The notes beneath the pieces were generated by a model that made no database searches, was not told the DNA's origin, and worked only from the letters and a program-made list of their open reading frames with translations. From Pachyseris speciosa (lineage: Eukaryota; Cnidaria; Anthozoa; Scleractinia; Pachyseridae), in the NCBI GenBank assembly GCA_016490735.1, contig JAEMWC010000034.1, positions 1,382,501 to 1,446,500 on the forward strand: a stretch of 64,000 nt of DNA, read 5' to 3'. The number at the start of each line of letters is the position of its first letter. The first letter of the stretch is position 1. This document shows positions 63,595 through 64,000 of the stretch, piece by piece. Position numbers and translations under genes: made by a program.

Positions 63595-63900
63595 AATGGT
63601 GATGATGGCGATGATGATGATGATGATAATGATGGTGATGATGATGATGATAATGATGGTGATGATGATGGTGATGATGATGATGATGATGATGATGATG
63701 GGGACGATGATGATGAAAGTGGTGGTGGTGGTGCTGATAGTGGTAGTGTTGGTGATGATTATGGTGGTCGTGGTGATGGTGCTGTTGATGATGACAATGA
63801 TGATGATGACAGTGACAGTGACGGTGACGGTGACGGTGATGGTGATTTTAATGATAATGGTGTTTTTTTTATAGTGATGGTGATGGTTATGGTGAAGGTA
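63595..63900 (+). repeat. GAT/GGTGAT microsatellite in sulfotransferase B intron 3
   Basis: GATGATGAT with GGTGAT, GTGACGGTGAC and TGGTGG variants. Followed by AACGCC..CCCTCAATGCAACAA, as in copy A (37,940-37,970). Confidence 0.9.
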
Positions 63901-64000
63901 ACGCCCCGCCCTCAATGCAACAATAGGCAGATTTAGAAAAGACAACGCGACGACACTAACGACGGCGTGCGCAGATCTAAAACCCGACTTGACCAATGTC

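Noticed and set aside
63565..63996. 143-residue frame rich in Ile and Thr
   Set aside because: Read across the GAT microsatellite; composition is that of the repeat.
1..64000. CRISPR arrays, prokaryotic operons, phage or plasmid genes
   Set aside because: No spaced direct repeats of CRISPR type; coding sequence is intron-split and eukaryotic throughout.

Overview
The window is eukaryotic: genes are split by GT-AG introns, intergenic DNA is AT-rich and full of non-LTR retrotransposons, Penelope-like elements, tRNA-derived SINEs, hairpin MITEs and microsatellites. The repeat types and the gene content (axonemal dynein, an LRRC8/pannexin-like channel, a tandem pair of sulfotransferase-like genes) suggest an anthozoan cnidarian, most likely a stony coral. 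That assignment is inference, because no species-diagnostic gene is present.

Left third (1-19,600, minus strand): the 5' end of the axonemal inner-arm dynein heavy chain gene DNAH6. I traced 13 exons with consistent phases, 706 codons from the start codon at 19,590 to the donor after 1,259. The gene runs off the left edge. Its introns hold many short DNA transposons and SINE fragments.

19,600-34,500: a 17-bp minisatellite, then a two-exon plus-strand gene (21,946-26,107) for a four-pass membrane protein resembling the channel part of LRRC8/pannexins. After it comes repeat-rich DNA with a diverged duplicated block (28.5-30.8 kb) and a large fold-back element whose arms contain 5S-rRNA-like sequence (31,526-32,663).

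34,500-64,000 (plus strand): two tandem sulfotransferase-like genes. Copy A has five recognisable exons (34,544-45,298), but exons 1 and 2 are in incompatible phases and there is a partial second copy of exon 3. Copy B has exons 1-3 in phase (54,629-62,803) and continues off the right edge. The block upstream of copy A recurs upstream of copy B (47.9-49.3 kb), so the pair arose by a segmental duplication with a period of about 20 kb. Both genes have since been invaded by LINEs, SINEs, Penelope-like elements, TTAA-flanked hairpins and long microsatellites, including a 775-bp GATAGT/GATGGT tract.

The most notable structures are a set of MITEs that share one architecture but use a different iterated subterminal motif each; hairpin elements carrying paired TGACGTCA sites; two diverged repeats that each carry a histone-mRNA-type 3' stem-loop; the 5S-bearing fold-back; and a TIR element with an exact 9-bp target duplication that contains exon-like segments.
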